Assembly (NCBI GenBank): GCA_963836785.1
Contig: CAWIKW010000012.1
Location: forward strand, 54,615 to 118,614
Source: DASQPR01 sp963836785
GTDB lineage: Bacteria; Actinomycetota; Actinomycetes; Mycobacteriales; Micromonosporaceae
Reading direction: 5' to 3'
DNA: 64,000 bases
Position numbers and translations under genes: made by a program. A model generated the notes under the pieces. That model searched no databases, was not told the origin of the DNA, and was given only the letters and a program-made list of their open reading frames with translations. Shown in pieces: positions 35,848 through 45,625 of the stretch (position 1 is the first letter of the stretch; each line of letters starts with the position of its first letter).

Positions 35848-36636
35848 GTGAGTGTGCTGCAACGCTTCGAGAAGCGGCTGGAAGGCCTGGTCGAGGGCGC
35901 TTTCGCGAAGGTATTCAAGGGTGTCGTACACCCAGTGGAGATCCTCAACGCGATGCAGCGTGAGGCGGAGGCCCACAAGGCGATCTTGGCCGGTGGACGG
36001 ACCCTCGTGCCGAACCGCTATGTCATCGATCTATCGCCGTACGACCACTCCCGCCTCGCGCCGTACGCGGCCGCGCTGGCGCAGGAGCTGGCCCAGTCGC
36101 AGGCCGAGTTCATCGGTGAGCAGGGCTGGACGGTCTACGGCGACGTGATCGTGGAGATCGAGCGCGGGGACGGGCTGGATACCGGCATGTTCCGGGTCAC
36201 GGCCGAGGTCTACACGGGTGGTGACGTCGCGCCGCAGAGCGCGCCGCCGCCGTACGACCCGGGCCCGCCGATGGGTCAGGGCTACGACCAGCCGCAGGGG
36301 TACGGTCAGCCGCAGGGCTACCAGCAGCAGCCGGCGTACGGGCAGCAGCCCGGCCGGGGCGTGCGGCTGATCGCCAACGACGGCCGCACCTACCCGCTGT
36401 CGATCGGCTCGACCGTCATCGGCCGCGGCGACCAGGCCAACCTCCGCCTGCCCGATGTCGGCATCTCACGTCGGCACGCCCGTCTCGACTACGACGGCGC
36501 CCAGGTCGTGCTGACCGACCTCGGCTCGACGAACGGTTCCATGGTCAACGGGCAGCGGATCTCCGCTGTGGCGTTGAACCCGGGCGACATGATCCAGATC
36601 GGGACGACGACGCTGACGTTCCGCGTGGACGGCTGA
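35848..36636 (+). CDS. fhaA: FhaA-type protein (DUF3662 plus FHA)
   Basis: 262 residues. N-terminal DUF3662 domain (1-125: LQRFEKRLEGLVEGAFAKVFKGVVHPVEILNAM), a Gly/Gln/Tyr/Pro-rich linker (about 130-165), and a C-terminal FHA domain with the phosphothreonine-binding set G-R-G, SRRH and STNGS. In mycobacteria FhaA binds phosphorylated MurJ/PknB to regulate lipid II export. GAGGAGG precedes GTG 35848. First gene of the seven-gene signalling/wall cluster. Confidence 0.93.
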   Translation: MSVLQRFEKRLEGLVEGAFAKVFKGVVHPVEILNAMQREAEAHKAILAGGRTLVPNRYVIDLSPYDHSRLAPYAAALAQELAQSQAEFIGEQGWTVYGDVIVEIERGDGLDTGMFRVTAEVYTGGDVAPQSAPPPYDPGPPMGQGYDQPQGYGQPQGYQQQPAYGQQPGRGVRLIANDGRTYPLSIGSTVIGRGDQANLRLPDVGISRRHARLDYDGAQVVLTDLGSTNGSMVNGQRISAVALNPGDMIQIGTTTLTFRVDG

Positions 36637-36640
36637 AACT

Positions 36641-37126
36641 TTGTCGGAACAGCTGGTCGTCGCAGTCGCGCGAATCGGTCTGCTCGTCCTGCTGTGGATC
36701 TTCGTATTCACGGTGGTCGGCGTGATCCGGCGCGACCTGTTCAGCGGCGGGCGGGCAAACCGCCTGGTGGCGATGCCGCGGGGAGTCGCCACATCGCCTG
36801 TCGCTGGTCGACCAGCCAAGGTCCGGAAGGGCCGCGCCGCGCACCAACTGATCGTTACTGCCGGTGCACTTGCCGGCACGAAGATCACCTTGGGCGAGGC
36901 GCCGATCACGATCGGTCGAGCTGAGGACTCGACCCTGGTGATTACCGATGACTATTCGTCGGCGCGCCATGCTCGACTTGTGGCCCGGGGCGGTCAGTGG
37001 TTCATTGAGGATCTAGGTTCTACGAACGGGACCTATCTCGACCGTGCGCGCGTCAGTGGCCCCACCCCCGTCCCCCTCGGCGTGCCGATCCGCATCGGGC
37101 GCACCTCACTCGAATTACGGCCATGA
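36641..37126 (+). CDS. fhaB: FhaB/FipA-type FHA membrane protein
   Basis: 161 residues: an N-terminal membrane anchor (VARIGLLVLLWIFVFTVVGVI), a basic linker, then an FHA domain (about 78-158) with IGRAEDS, SARHARL and STNGTYLD. Mycobacterial FipA/FhaB interacts with FtsZ and FtsQ. TTG 36641 gives the anchor; the stop overlaps pstP by ATGA. Confidence 0.9.
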   Translation: MSEQLVVAVARIGLLVLLWIFVFTVVGVIRRDLFSGGRANRLVAMPRGVATSPVAGRPAKVRKGRAAHQLIVTAGALAGTKITLGEAPITIGRAEDSTLVITDDYSSARHARLVARGGQWFIEDLGSTNGTYLDRARVSGPTPVPLGVPIRIGRTSLELRP

Positions 37127-38583
37127 CTCTTACCTTGCGTTATGCAGCCCGCAGTGATCGCGGACTGATCCGGGAAGGCAACCAGGACTCGGTCTATGCG
37201 GGTCCGCGGCTGCTCGCCGTCGCCGACGGCATGGGTGGCATGGCCGCTGGCGACGTAGCCAGCAACCTCGCCATCGCGGCGATGGCCCAGCTCGACGAAG
37301 ACGTTCCCGGCGACGCCCTGGTCGATGCGTTGCGGGGCGCAGTCGACACGGCAAACCAGAATCTGCGTGACGCGGTCGACGCGAACCCGGCGCTCGAAGG
37401 CATGGGCACCACGCTGACCGGCATTCTCTTCTCCGGTTCCAAGCTCGCGATGGTGCATGTCGGCGACTCGCGGGCATATCTGCTGCGCGGCGACGAGTTC
37501 GTCCAGGTCACCAAGGACGACACGTACGTGCAGATGCTCGTCGACGAGGGCCGCATCACCGAAGAAGAGGCGAGCGTTCATCCACAGCGCTCGCTGCTGA
37601 TCCGCGCGTTGCAGGGATCCGACGTCGACCCGACCTATTCGGTGCGCCCGGCGGTGGTGGGGGACCGCTATCTGATCTGCAGCGACGGTCTGTCCGGTCC
37701 GGTCAGCGACGACAGCATCGCGGCCACACTGCGCGATTATCCGAATCCGGACGAGTGCGCCGAGCGCCTTCTCCAGCTCGCCCTGCGCGGAGGCGGACCG
37801 GACAACATCACCGTCATCGTGGCCGACATCACCGACCAGGACATCATCGAGGGCCGTCCCGTGGTTGGCGGCGCGGCGTCCAACGACCGATCGATCAAGG
37901 AACGGATCGAATCGACCCCGGCGACCCGCGCGTCAGCGCTCACGCCGCGCCCGGCCTCCGCCGATTCCGACGATGAGGACGAAGCGTCCGACGATCCGAA
38001 GCGGCACCACGGCCGGACGCTCCTGCTGCTCGGGATCCTCGTCGTGCTGCTCGCCGGCGGGCTCTTCTACGGGTGGTCGTATACGCAGTCCCGCTACTAC
38101 GTTGGGTTGGACGACGCGAATCAGGTCGCCATCTACCAGGGCGTACCAGGAAAGATCGTGGGCCTGCACCTGAGCAGCGTCTACCGTACGACCGACCTGC
38201 ACCTGGGTGAGCTGACCTCGTCGGACCAGGAGTTGGTGAAGCAGACGATCCCGGTGGGATCCCTCGGTGACGCGAATCAGGCGGTGGACAAACTGCGTAT
38301 CGACCAGGTGAACGGCCCCGGTGCGCCGGTCGGCTGCCAACCGTCGCCCACCCCATCGGTCGGCCCGCTCCCGAGCGGTGCGCCCACTCCGCTGCCGTCG
38401 GCCGGCTCCACGACGGCGACTCCGACCACCCCCACCGGCAAGCCATCCGGCACCGCCGCCGTCGTGCCGACGCCGCGCGGCACCGGCCGCACGCCGGTCA
38501 CTCCGAAGCCGACGACCGCGCCGACCACCGCGACGCCGTCTCCGTCGTTGCCCGCCGCGCCAAGCCCGTCGCCAAGCTGTTAG
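37123..38583 (+). CDS. pstP: PP2C-type Ser/Thr phosphatase with extracytoplasmic domain
   Basis: 486 residues. The PP2C catalytic domain (1-245) shows the metal-binding set GNQDS, ADGMGG, GDSR and GPDNIT; a membrane helix (about 298-320, LLLLGILVVLLAGGLFYGWSY), a globular extracytoplasmic segment and a Pro/Thr-rich tail follow. It dephosphorylates PknA, PknB and their substrates. Overlap with fhaB and tight spacing to rodA show one operon. Confidence 0.95.
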   Translation: MTLTLRYAARSDRGLIREGNQDSVYAGPRLLAVADGMGGMAAGDVASNLAIAAMAQLDEDVPGDALVDALRGAVDTANQNLRDAVDANPALEGMGTTLTGILFSGSKLAMVHVGDSRAYLLRGDEFVQVTKDDTYVQMLVDEGRITEEEASVHPQRSLLIRALQGSDVDPTYSVRPAVVGDRYLICSDGLSGPVSDDSIAATLRDYPNPDECAERLLQLALRGGGPDNITVIVADITDQDIIEGRPVVGGAASNDRSIKERIESTPATRASALTPRPASADSDDEDEASDDPKRHHGRTLLLLGILVVLLAGGLFYGWSYTQSRYYVGLDDANQVAIYQGVPGKIVGLHLSSVYRTTDLHLGELTSSDQELVKQTIPVGSLGDANQAVDKLRIDQVNGPGAPVGCQPSPTPSVGPLPSGAPTPLPSAGSTTATPTTPTGKPSGTAAVVPTPRGTGRTPVTPKPTTAPTTATPSPSLPAAPSPSPSC

Positions 38584-38599
38584 GTAGCCGTCTCCCGTC

Positions 38600-40069
38600 G
38601 TGAGCGCTCCCGCCGCACCAGTCACACCGCCGCGTCCCATGCCGGCGGTCGAGCGGCGTGTGCCCACGAAGCGCACGACCGAGCTTGGCCTGCTGCTGTT
38701 CGGCATGGTGGTGGTGTTGGCGTACGCGGTGGCCGCCGAGGGCGGGCTGAACAATCACGTCCGGCCCGATGTCTGGGTCCAGCCCGCGCTTCTCACCCTG
38801 ATTTTCGTCGCGTTCCACTTCGTCGTCCGGATCACCGCGCCGTACGCGGATCCGGTGTTCCTGCCGGCAGTGGCCACGCTGAACGGCATCGGGGTCGCGT
38901 TCCTGCGCCGCCTCGATCTCGGCGCAGCCAAGGACGGCAACGCCAGCGCGTCACCGTTCACCGGCGACAGCATCCGGCAACTCGCCTGGACCGTGGCCGC
39001 GCTCGTAGTGGCGACGATCGCGCTGTTCATCATCCGCGACCATCGGGCGCTATCCCGGTATGCGTACACGTTGTGCTTGATCTCGATCGGGCTGGTCCTG
39101 CTCCCGGCCATCCTCCCGGCCCGATTTTCCCAGGTCAACGGGGCCAAGTTGTGGATCAAGTTTGGCAGTGTCTTCCAGATCCAGCCGGGTGAATTCGCGA
39201 AGCTCGGCCTGCTCGTCTTCTTCGCCTACTACCTCGTACGCAAGCGGGAGGTGCTCTCGCTCGCGAGCCGCCGGTTCCTCGGCATCGACTTCCCGCGTGG
39301 CCGCGACGTTGGCCCGGTCGTCCTGGTCTGGCTGCTCAGCCTCATGGTGCTGGTTTTCGAGAAGGACCTTGGCACGTCGCTTCTCTACTTCGGCATGTTC
39401 ATCGTCACGCTCTACATCGCGACCGAGCGGGTCAGTTGGCTCATCATCGGTCTGCTGATGTTCTTCGGCGGAGCGGTGATGGCCTACTTCCTGGGTTCGG
39501 TGCTCGGGCCGTTCGCGAACTTCCACGAGCGCGTGGGCGTCTGGTTGCATCCGTTCGCCGACGCCAACAACACCGGGTTCCAGCTGGTCCAGTCGCTGCT
39601 TGGGCTCGGCACCGGCGGTCTGTTCGGCGCCGGACCGGGCGCGGGCCAGCCGACGCTCGTGCCGGAGGTCCGCAACGACTTCATCTTTGCCGGCATCGGC
39701 GAGGAGATCGGGCTGTTCGGGCTGACTGCGCTGCTGATCATCTACCTGATCATCGTCCAACGCGGTCTGGGGGCCGCGATCGCCGTACGCGACTCGTTCG
39801 GCAAGCTGTTGGCCGGCGGTCTCGCGTTCACGCTCGGGTTGCAGGTCTTCGTTATCGTCGGCGGCATCACCAAACTCATTCCGCTGACCGGCCAGACCAC
39901 GCCGTTCATGTCCGCCGGTGGGTCGTCGCTGATGGCCAACTGGCTATTGATCGCCATGTTGCTGCGCATCTCCGACGCCGCGCGCCGGCCGGTTCTCCAG
40001 CCGGCACACCCGGGCGGACCGACGGCTGGACCGCCACAATTGGCCGGACTTGCGACGGAGGTGATCTGA
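38600..40069 (+). CDS. rodA: RodA/FtsW-family SEDS glycosyltransferase
   Basis: 489 residues with about twelve membrane helices. SEDS motifs: GSVFQIQPGEFAKLGLLVF, the periplasmic EKDLGTSLLYFG loop with catalytic Asp, GLGTGGLFGAGPG, FIFAGIGEEIGLFG and GQTTPFMSAGGSSLMANW. It polymerises lipid II into glycan strands, working with the PBP encoded next. GTG 38600 is the start. Confidence 0.94.
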   Translation: MSAPAAPVTPPRPMPAVERRVPTKRTTELGLLLFGMVVVLAYAVAAEGGLNNHVRPDVWVQPALLTLIFVAFHFVVRITAPYADPVFLPAVATLNGIGVAFLRRLDLGAAKDGNASASPFTGDSIRQLAWTVAALVVATIALFIIRDHRALSRYAYTLCLISIGLVLLPAILPARFSQVNGAKLWIKFGSVFQIQPGEFAKLGLLVFFAYYLVRKREVLSLASRRFLGIDFPRGRDVGPVVLVWLLSLMVLVFEKDLGTSLLYFGMFIVTLYIATERVSWLIIGLLMFFGGAVMAYFLGSVLGPFANFHERVGVWLHPFADANNTGFQLVQSLLGLGTGGLFGAGPGAGQPTLVPEVRNDFIFAGIGEEIGLFGLTALLIIYLIIVQRGLGAAIAVRDSFGKLLAGGLAFTLGLQVFVIVGGITKLIPLTGQTTPFMSAGGSSLMANWLLIAMLLRISDAARRPVLQPAHPGGPTAGPPQLAGLATEVI

Positions 40070-40070
40070 C

Positions 40071-41585
40071 GTGAATGCTCCGCTGCGTCGGGTCGGCGTC
40101 GTCGTGCTCGTCCTTTTCGCGCTCCTCTTCGTGAACCTGAACTGGGTGCAGGGTTACAAGGCCAACGACTACCGGACGAGCCGCTACAACGGCCGGGTTC
40201 AGCTCACCGACTACGAGCGCCAGCGTGGCACCATCTACGACGCGAACGGCCACGCGCTCGCGACCAGCGTCGCGACTAGCGACCAGCTCAAATACCTGCG
40301 GACGTATCCGGGCGGCCCGGCCTTCGAGCCGATCCTCGGCTACAAGCCGGTGAATCTCGGGAGCACCGGCATCGAGGACGCGATGGATGTCTACCTTGCC
40401 GGCAACGCGAGTTCGGACGAGCGGATCAGCGATCTGTTCTCCGATCGACGCAACCCCGGCGACAACGTGTTCCTCACGCTCGACAAAAAGGTGCAGACCA
40501 CGGCGTACGACGCGCTGACGAACAACGGGTCGCCGGGTGACGTGGGCGCCGTGGTCGCGATGGACCCGAACACCGGCAAGATCCTCGCGATGGCGTCCAG
40601 CCCGAGCTTCACCGCCACCAATCTCGCCAGTCACAAGACGTCCACCGCCGCGGCGACGTACAAGAGGCTCAACACCGATCCGGATCAACCGCTGCTCAAC
40701 CGGGCCATGTCCACGACGGCTCCGCCCGGATCGACGTTCAAGGTCGTCGTCGCGGCGGCGGCGCTGGCGAGCGGCCGCTATACGCCCGACTCGGTGATTC
40801 CCGCCGGCTCCTCGTACCAGCCGGTCCAGGGCAGCTCGTACGTCATGAAAAACGCCGAGGCGAGCACCTGCCCGCAAAGCCAGATCACGCTGATCCGGGC
40901 ATTGACGGTGTCCTGCAATACGGCGTTCGGTCAGCTCGGCGTCGCGATCGGCTCGCAGGCGATCACGCAACAGGCCGAGGCGTTCGGCTTCGGCGACGAC
41001 TCGCTGTCCATCGCCGGCACCGGCGACCGCCAGCTGAAGGTCGCCTCGAGCGAGATCGGCGATATGACCAACGCCGGTCAGGACGACCCGAACCTCGTGG
41101 CGCAGTCGAGCATCGGGCAGTTCGACGACCGCATGACGCCGTTGATGGGCGCGATGATCGCGTCTTCGGTCGCGACCGGCGGGACGGAGATGCGACCGTA
41201 CATCGTGGATCACGTACAGTCGCCGGATCTTCGCGTCACCCAGATCGGTGAGCCGCAGGTCTACAAGCACCCGATGACTCCGCAGGTCGCCGCGCAGATG
41301 CAGCAGATGATGTTCAGCGTCGTGCAGAGCGGCACCGCGACCAGTGCGCAGATCTCCGGATTCCAGGTCGGCGGCAAGACCGGCACCGCGCAGAACGGAA
41401 GCGACGCGAATGGTCAGCCGCTGCTCGACCACCGATGGTTCATCGGATTTGCCATGAAGGACGGCAAGCCGATCGCCTCGGTCTGCGTGTTCCTGAAGAA
41501 CGCGGGCGACAAGGGTCGGCGAAGCGCGCCGGCCATCGGTGGCGACGTGCTACAGGCCGCCGTCGATGCTCTCGGGGGTAAGTGA
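40071..41585 (+). CDS. pbpA: Penicillin-binding protein A-type transpeptidase
   Basis: 504 residues: an N-terminal anchor (VVVLVLFALLFVNLNWVQ), a class B PBP dimerisation region, then the transpeptidase domain with Ser221-Thr-Phe-Lys224, Ser281-Cys-Asn283 and Lys436-Thr-Gly-Thr. It cross-links peptidoglycan together with RodA. It starts one base after rodA; its TGA overlaps the pknA start. Confidence 0.95.
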   Translation: MNAPLRRVGVVVLVLFALLFVNLNWVQGYKANDYRTSRYNGRVQLTDYERQRGTIYDANGHALATSVATSDQLKYLRTYPGGPAFEPILGYKPVNLGSTGIEDAMDVYLAGNASSDERISDLFSDRRNPGDNVFLTLDKKVQTTAYDALTNNGSPGDVGAVVAMDPNTGKILAMASSPSFTATNLASHKTSTAAATYKRLNTDPDQPLLNRAMSTTAPPGSTFKVVVAAAALASGRYTPDSVIPAGSSYQPVQGSSYVMKNAEASTCPQSQITLIRALTVSCNTAFGQLGVAIGSQAITQQAEAFGFGDDSLSIAGTGDRQLKVASSEIGDMTNAGQDDPNLVAQSSIGQFDDRMTPLMGAMIASSVATGGTEMRPYIVDHVQSPDLRVTQIGEPQVYKHPMTPQVAAQMQQMMFSVVQSGTATSAQISGFQVGGKTGTAQNGSDANGQPLLDHRWFIGFAMKDGKPIASVCVFLKNAGDKGRRSAPAIGGDVLQAAVDALGGK

Positions 41586-42844
41586 TGGGCGAGGTTGGAC
41601 CGGGGACCGTGCTCGGCGGCCGCTATCGGCTGACCGAGCACATCGCCGGCGGCGGCATGGGCGACGTCTGGCGTGGCGTCGACGACGTGCTCGCCCGTAC
41701 GGTCGCCGTCAAGATCTTGCTCCCGTCGCTGGTCGCCGAGCCCGGGTTCGCGGCGCGCTTCCGGGACGAGGCGCGCACGATGGCGACGATCAATCACCCC
41801 GGTGTCGTCAACGTCTACGACTACGGCGCGGACGCCGGCGTGACGTACCTGGTCATGGAGTACGTCGAGGGCGACGCGCTGTCCAAGACGCTGTCCCAGG
41901 TCGGCCGGCTGACCCCACAACGCACGATGTCATTGATCGCCCAGGCCGCCGACGCGCTACAGGCCGCACACGACAAGGGCATCGTGCACCGCGACGTGAA
42001 GCCGGCGAATTTGCTCGTCCGCCCGAACGGCACGCTCGTGCTCACTGACTTCGGCATCGCCCGGCGAGAAGCGGCCGCGAGCAACCTCACGGCGGTCGGA
42101 TCGGTGCTCGGCACCGCGTCCTACATTTCGCCGGAGCAGGCCTCCGGCCACGGCGCGTCGCCACTGTCCGACGTGTACGCGCTCGGCGTCGTCGCGTACC
42201 AGTGCCTGGCCGGCCGGCGGCCGTTCGAGGGCGGCAGCCCGATCGAGATCGCCGTCCAGCACGTCGAGGCCATTCCGCCGCCGTTGCCGCCCGATGTCCC
42301 GCCGGCGGTGCGGGTGCTGGTCGAGCGCTGCCTGGCCAAGGCTCCGGGTGCCCGCTTCCCGAGTGCCGCCGCGCTGGCGTCCGCTGCGCGGGCCGCCGGC
42401 GGTGGGCCGGCCCTCGCGACGCAGCCGATCCGGCACGCGCCACCGACGCAGCCGATCTCGCCCGGACCGACGGCCACGGCCACCCGTCCCATGTCACGTA
42501 CGCAGATCATGACGCCGCAGACAGGCACGCAGCAGCAGCCGTACCAGCAATATCGTCCGGTCCCTCAGTCGCGACAAACGCCGCCGCCCGAGCGCAACCG
42601 TGCGGCGGTGATCGTTCTCGCCATCGTCCTCGGACTGCTGGTCATGCTGGTATCGGCGTTGATCGCATCAGCGGTAAAGCGCCATCACTACGCCAACCGC
42701 TCGATGCCGGCCGTCGCGACCGCGACCGTCGTCACATCGTCGGGCGTGCCGGCGGGTGGGGGCAGGTCTGGCGTCGGATGGGCGGCTACTGTTAGGTCGA
42801 CGAATTCCGACGATCATGCGATGACCGAGGGACTGACCAGATGA
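41585..42844 (+). CDS. pknA: Ser/Thr protein kinase PknA-type
   Basis: 419 residues. Kinase domain 1-280 with Gly-rich loop AGGGMGDVW, Lys43, HRDVKPAN (135-142), DFG (155-157) and SYISPEQA; a Gln/Pro/Thr juxtamembrane region and one membrane helix (AAVIVLAIVLGLLVMLVSALI), then a short external tail. It phosphorylates division and wall proteins. ATG 41585 overlaps pbpA; GTG 41582 is the alternative. Confidence 0.95.
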   Translation: MGEVGPGTVLGGRYRLTEHIAGGGMGDVWRGVDDVLARTVAVKILLPSLVAEPGFAARFRDEARTMATINHPGVVNVYDYGADAGVTYLVMEYVEGDALSKTLSQVGRLTPQRTMSLIAQAADALQAAHDKGIVHRDVKPANLLVRPNGTLVLTDFGIARREAAASNLTAVGSVLGTASYISPEQASGHGASPLSDVYALGVVAYQCLAGRRPFEGGSPIEIAVQHVEAIPPPLPPDVPPAVRVLVERCLAKAPGARFPSAAALASAARAAGGGPALATQPIRHAPPTQPISPGPTATATRPMSRTQIMTPQTGTQQQPYQQYRPVPQSRQTPPPERNRAAVIVLAIVLGLLVMLVSALIASAVKRHHYANRSMPAVATATVVTSSGVPAGGGRSGVGWAATVRSTNSDDHAMTEGLTR

Positions 42845-44565
42845 ACGCGGGCCGTGTGCTCGGGGCCAGGTACGAGGTCGACGAAGTGCTCGGGTACGGC
42901 GGCATGGCCGAGGTGCACCACGGCCTCGACACCCGGCTCGGGCGCGAGGTGGCGATCAAGATGCTGCGCGCCGACCTGGCCCGCGACGCCACGTTCCAGA
43001 TGCGCTTCAGTCGCGAGGCGCAGAATGCGGCGGCGCTCAACCACCCGGCTATCGTCGCCGTCTACGACACCGGTGAAGAGCGGGGCGCACTCGGCGAGGC
43101 GCTGCCCTACATCGTCATGGAGTTCGTCAACGGTCGGACCCTCAAAGAGGTGCTGACCGCCGAGGGGCCGCTGCAGCCGCGACGCGCGCTGGAGATCAGC
43201 GCCGACATCTGCGGGGCACTCGAGTTCAGCCACCGCCACGGCATCATCCATCGGGACATCAAGCCGGGCAACGTCATGCTGACCCGCACCGGCCAGGTCA
43301 AGGTCATGGACTTCGGCATCGCGCGCGCGCTGGCCAGCGGCGCGAGCACCATGACGCAGACCAGCGCGGTGATCGGCACGGCACAGTATCTTTCGCCGGA
43401 GCAGGCCCGCGGCGAGCAGGTCGACGCCCGATCCGATGTGTACGCCACTGGCTGCGTCGTCTACGAGTTGCTGACCGGCCGGCCCCCGTTCGTCGGCGAC
43501 AACCCGGTCAGCGTCGCCTACCAGCACGTACGGGAGGACGCGAAGCCGCCATCGACGGTGAACCGGGATGTGACGCCGGATGTCGACGCGATCGTCTTGA
43601 AGGCACTGGCGAAGAATCCGCTCAACCGATACCAGAGCGCGGCCGAGATGCGGGCCGACCTGCTGCGTGCGGCGGCCGGACGGCCGGTGATGGCCACGCC
43701 GATCATGCGCGACGTTCCGACCGCGATCGTGAACACACCGCCGCGCGTCGGTCCGTACGGCTCCCGCCCGACCACCCCGGCCCGGGTCGGCAACCCGCAG
43801 CGCCGCCGTACGTCGACATGGGTGATGGTGACGCTGACCGTTCTCGGTCTGGCCGCCCTCATCGCGCTCGGAACCGGGCTGTATCTCACCAACCGGACCC
43901 AGAACACGACGGTGCCCAACCTGGTCGGGCACAACATCACCGACGCCGCCACGCTGCTGCAGCAGAAGCAACTCACCCTCGGCACCCAGACACAGGTGCA
44001 CAACACCACGTGCACGCTCGGCAACGTCATCTCCACCGATCCTGGTGCCGGGCGTGCCGTGCCCGAGAACAGCACGGTCGCCCTGTCGTTCTGCGCGGGG
44101 CCGGGCTCGGTCCAGGGTGGCGTGCCGGTCGTGACAGGGTTGTCCGAGGACCAGGCGGTCAGTCAGCTCAAGAGCGTCGGGCTCGTGGCGGCCGTCCAGC
44201 AGGTCGACAGCACCGCGGACGAGGGCACGGTGGTCGGCGTCAAACCGGATGAACACTCACCGGTGAATGTCGGCGACAAGGTCCAGTTGCAGGTGTCCAA
44301 GGGCAATCAGGCGAAGCTCAAAAACCTCGTCGGTATGACCGAGGCATCGGCCCAGAGCCAGCTCAAGGACCTGGGCTTCACCGACGTGCAGGTCGTCCCG
44401 AATACGGTCGCGGACCCGAGCAAGGATGGCATCGTCACCGGCCAGGCACAGACCCCAGGCAAGACGTACTTCAAGAACACAAAGATCATCATCTACGTCG
44501 GCCAGGCACCGAGCGCGCCGCCGTCTACGCCCCCGTCGTCGCCGTCGCCGAGCCCCTCGAACTGA
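42841..44565 (+). CDS. pknB: Ser/Thr protein kinase PknB with PASTA domains
   Basis: 574 residues. Kinase with Lys40, HRDIKPGN (137-144), DFG (157-159) and an activation loop TMTQT (170-174) whose threonines match the PknB autophosphorylation sites. One membrane helix (WVMVTLTVLGLAALIALGTGLYL) is followed by three PASTA repeats (TVPNLVGHNITDAATLL, GVPVVTGLSEDQAVSQL, KLKNLVGMTEASAQSQL) and a Pro/Ser tail. It senses muropeptides and controls wall synthesis. Overlaps pknA by ATGA. Confidence 0.97.
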   Translation: MNAGRVLGARYEVDEVLGYGGMAEVHHGLDTRLGREVAIKMLRADLARDATFQMRFSREAQNAAALNHPAIVAVYDTGEERGALGEALPYIVMEFVNGRTLKEVLTAEGPLQPRRALEISADICGALEFSHRHGIIHRDIKPGNVMLTRTGQVKVMDFGIARALASGASTMTQTSAVIGTAQYLSPEQARGEQVDARSDVYATGCVVYELLTGRPPFVGDNPVSVAYQHVREDAKPPSTVNRDVTPDVDAIVLKALAKNPLNRYQSAAEMRADLLRAAAGRPVMATPIMRDVPTAIVNTPPRVGPYGSRPTTPARVGNPQRRRTSTWVMVTLTVLGLAALIALGTGLYLTNRTQNTTVPNLVGHNITDAATLLQQKQLTLGTQTQVHNTTCTLGNVISTDPGAGRAVPENSTVALSFCAGPGSVQGGVPVVTGLSEDQAVSQLKSVGLVAAVQQVDSTADEGTVVGVKPDEHSPVNVGDKVQLQVSKGNQAKLKNLVGMTEASAQSQLKDLGFTDVQVVPNTVADPSKDGIVTGQAQTPGKTYFKNTKIIIYVGQAPSAPPSTPPSSPSPSPSN

Positions 44566-44595
44566 CGCCCGGTTCGAGTCGGGCTTGGTTGGCGC

Positions 44596-44620
44596 CGCAC
44601 CGGTCGCGGTCCCCGGTGCG
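44596..44620. terminator. Hairpin between pknB and the convergent amidotransferase gene
   Basis: CGCACCGG (44596-44603) pairs with CCGGTGCG (44613-44620) around nine bases; a small GCCCG stem-loop sits just before it. Suits termination of the kinase operon. Confidence 0.6.
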
Positions 44621-44672
44621 CCGCACGGTGTCGATCCGGTGTGATCTGGTACGGACGACCGCCGCGACCTGG

Positions 44673-45320
44673 TCAGGCGGCGAACGCTCCGAGTCGCCGT
44701 GCCTCGACCTCGGCCGCCAGTGCCGGCGCACGATCGGCGGCCTCGGTGAATCCGTACGCGGCGAGCCAGTTCGCGAGCATCACGTGGCCGCCCTGTGTCA
44801 GCACCGACTCCGGGTGGAACTGGACGCCCTCGATCGGCAACGTACGGTGTCGCATCGCCATCACCACGCCGGACTCGGTGCGGCCGGTGACCTCGATCTC
44901 GGGCGGCAATGTCGACTCGACGACCGCGAGCGAGTGGTATCGGGTCGCGATGAACGGATCGGGCTGACCGGCGAGCACCCCGAGGCCGGTGTGGTGGACT
45001 TCCGACACCTTCCCGTGCAGCAGCTCCGGCGCGCGTTGGACGGTCGCACCGTACGCCGCGCCGAACGCCTGGTGACCGAGGCACACACCGAAGATCGGCA
45101 GGTCGTCGGCGCACCGGCGGATCACGTCGAGACAGATTCCGGCGCGCTGCGGAGTGCCCGGTCCGGGCGATAGCAGGATCGCGTCGGCGCCGATGCCCGG
45201 GATGTCGTCGACAGCGATCTCGTCGTTGCGGCGTACGACGCTGTCGGCGCCCAGTTGACCGAGGTACTGGACCAGGTTGTAGACGAACGAGTCGTAGTTG
45301 TCGATCACTAGTACGCGCAT
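44673..45320 (-). CDS. Glutamine amidotransferase, PabA/TrpG type
   Basis: 215 residues: class I GATase with the catalytic triad Cys80 (FGVCLGHQAFG), His169 and Glu171 (GVQFHPES). It supplies ammonia to aminodeoxychorismate or anthranilate synthase. The same neighbour sits beside pknB in mycobacteria (annotated trpG). No synthase component I is in the window, so which pathway it serves is open. Confidence 0.92.
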   Translation of the reverse strand: MRVLVIDNYDSFVYNLVQYLGQLGADSVVRRNDEIAVDDIPGIGADAILLSPGPGTPQRAGICLDVIRRCADDLPIFGVCLGHQAFGAAYGATVQRAPELLHGKVSEVHHTGLGVLAGQPDPFIATRYHSLAVVESTLPPEIEVTGRTESGVVMAMRHRTLPIEGVQFHPESVLTQGGHVMLANWLAAYGFTEAADRAPALAAEVEARRLGAFAA

Positions 45321-45342
45321 GTGTCGCTCCTGGTCGTCGCCG

Positions 45343-45624
45343 TCATGAGGGCAGGCTCGTGGCCGTCGGTAGCGGTGACCGATCCGGCCCCGACGAGCCG
45401 GCCGGCAAGGTTGGGCGTTGGGTCGGCGTCGGGACGACGGTGGCGTAATCGGTCGGGCTCCCGTTCGGCGCGGTCACCTGGACGTTGTTGAACGGTAGCA
45501 GTGCGTCGGCGGCCGGGAACACGACGAACCACAGCAGCGCGACGACACCGACGAGCAGCACGGCGAAGCCGACGATCTTGCCCGGCCGCCCGAACGGTAT
45601 CCGATCCCAGACAAATCGATACAC
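45343..45624 (-). CDS. Small membrane-anchored protein
   Basis: 93 residues: a short cytoplasmic start, one membrane helix (IVGFAVLLVGVVALLWFVVF, about 17-36) and a Thr/Pro/Ser-rich outer tail. It lies one base after the sortase E gene and 22 before the amidotransferase. Possibly an accessory of the sortase, inferred from position only. Confidence 0.7.
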   Translation of the reverse strand: MYRFVWDRIPFGRPGKIVGFAVLLVGVVALLWFVVFPAADALLPFNNVQVTAPNGSPTDYATVVPTPTQRPTLPAGSSGPDRSPLPTATSLPS

Positions 45625-45625
45625 G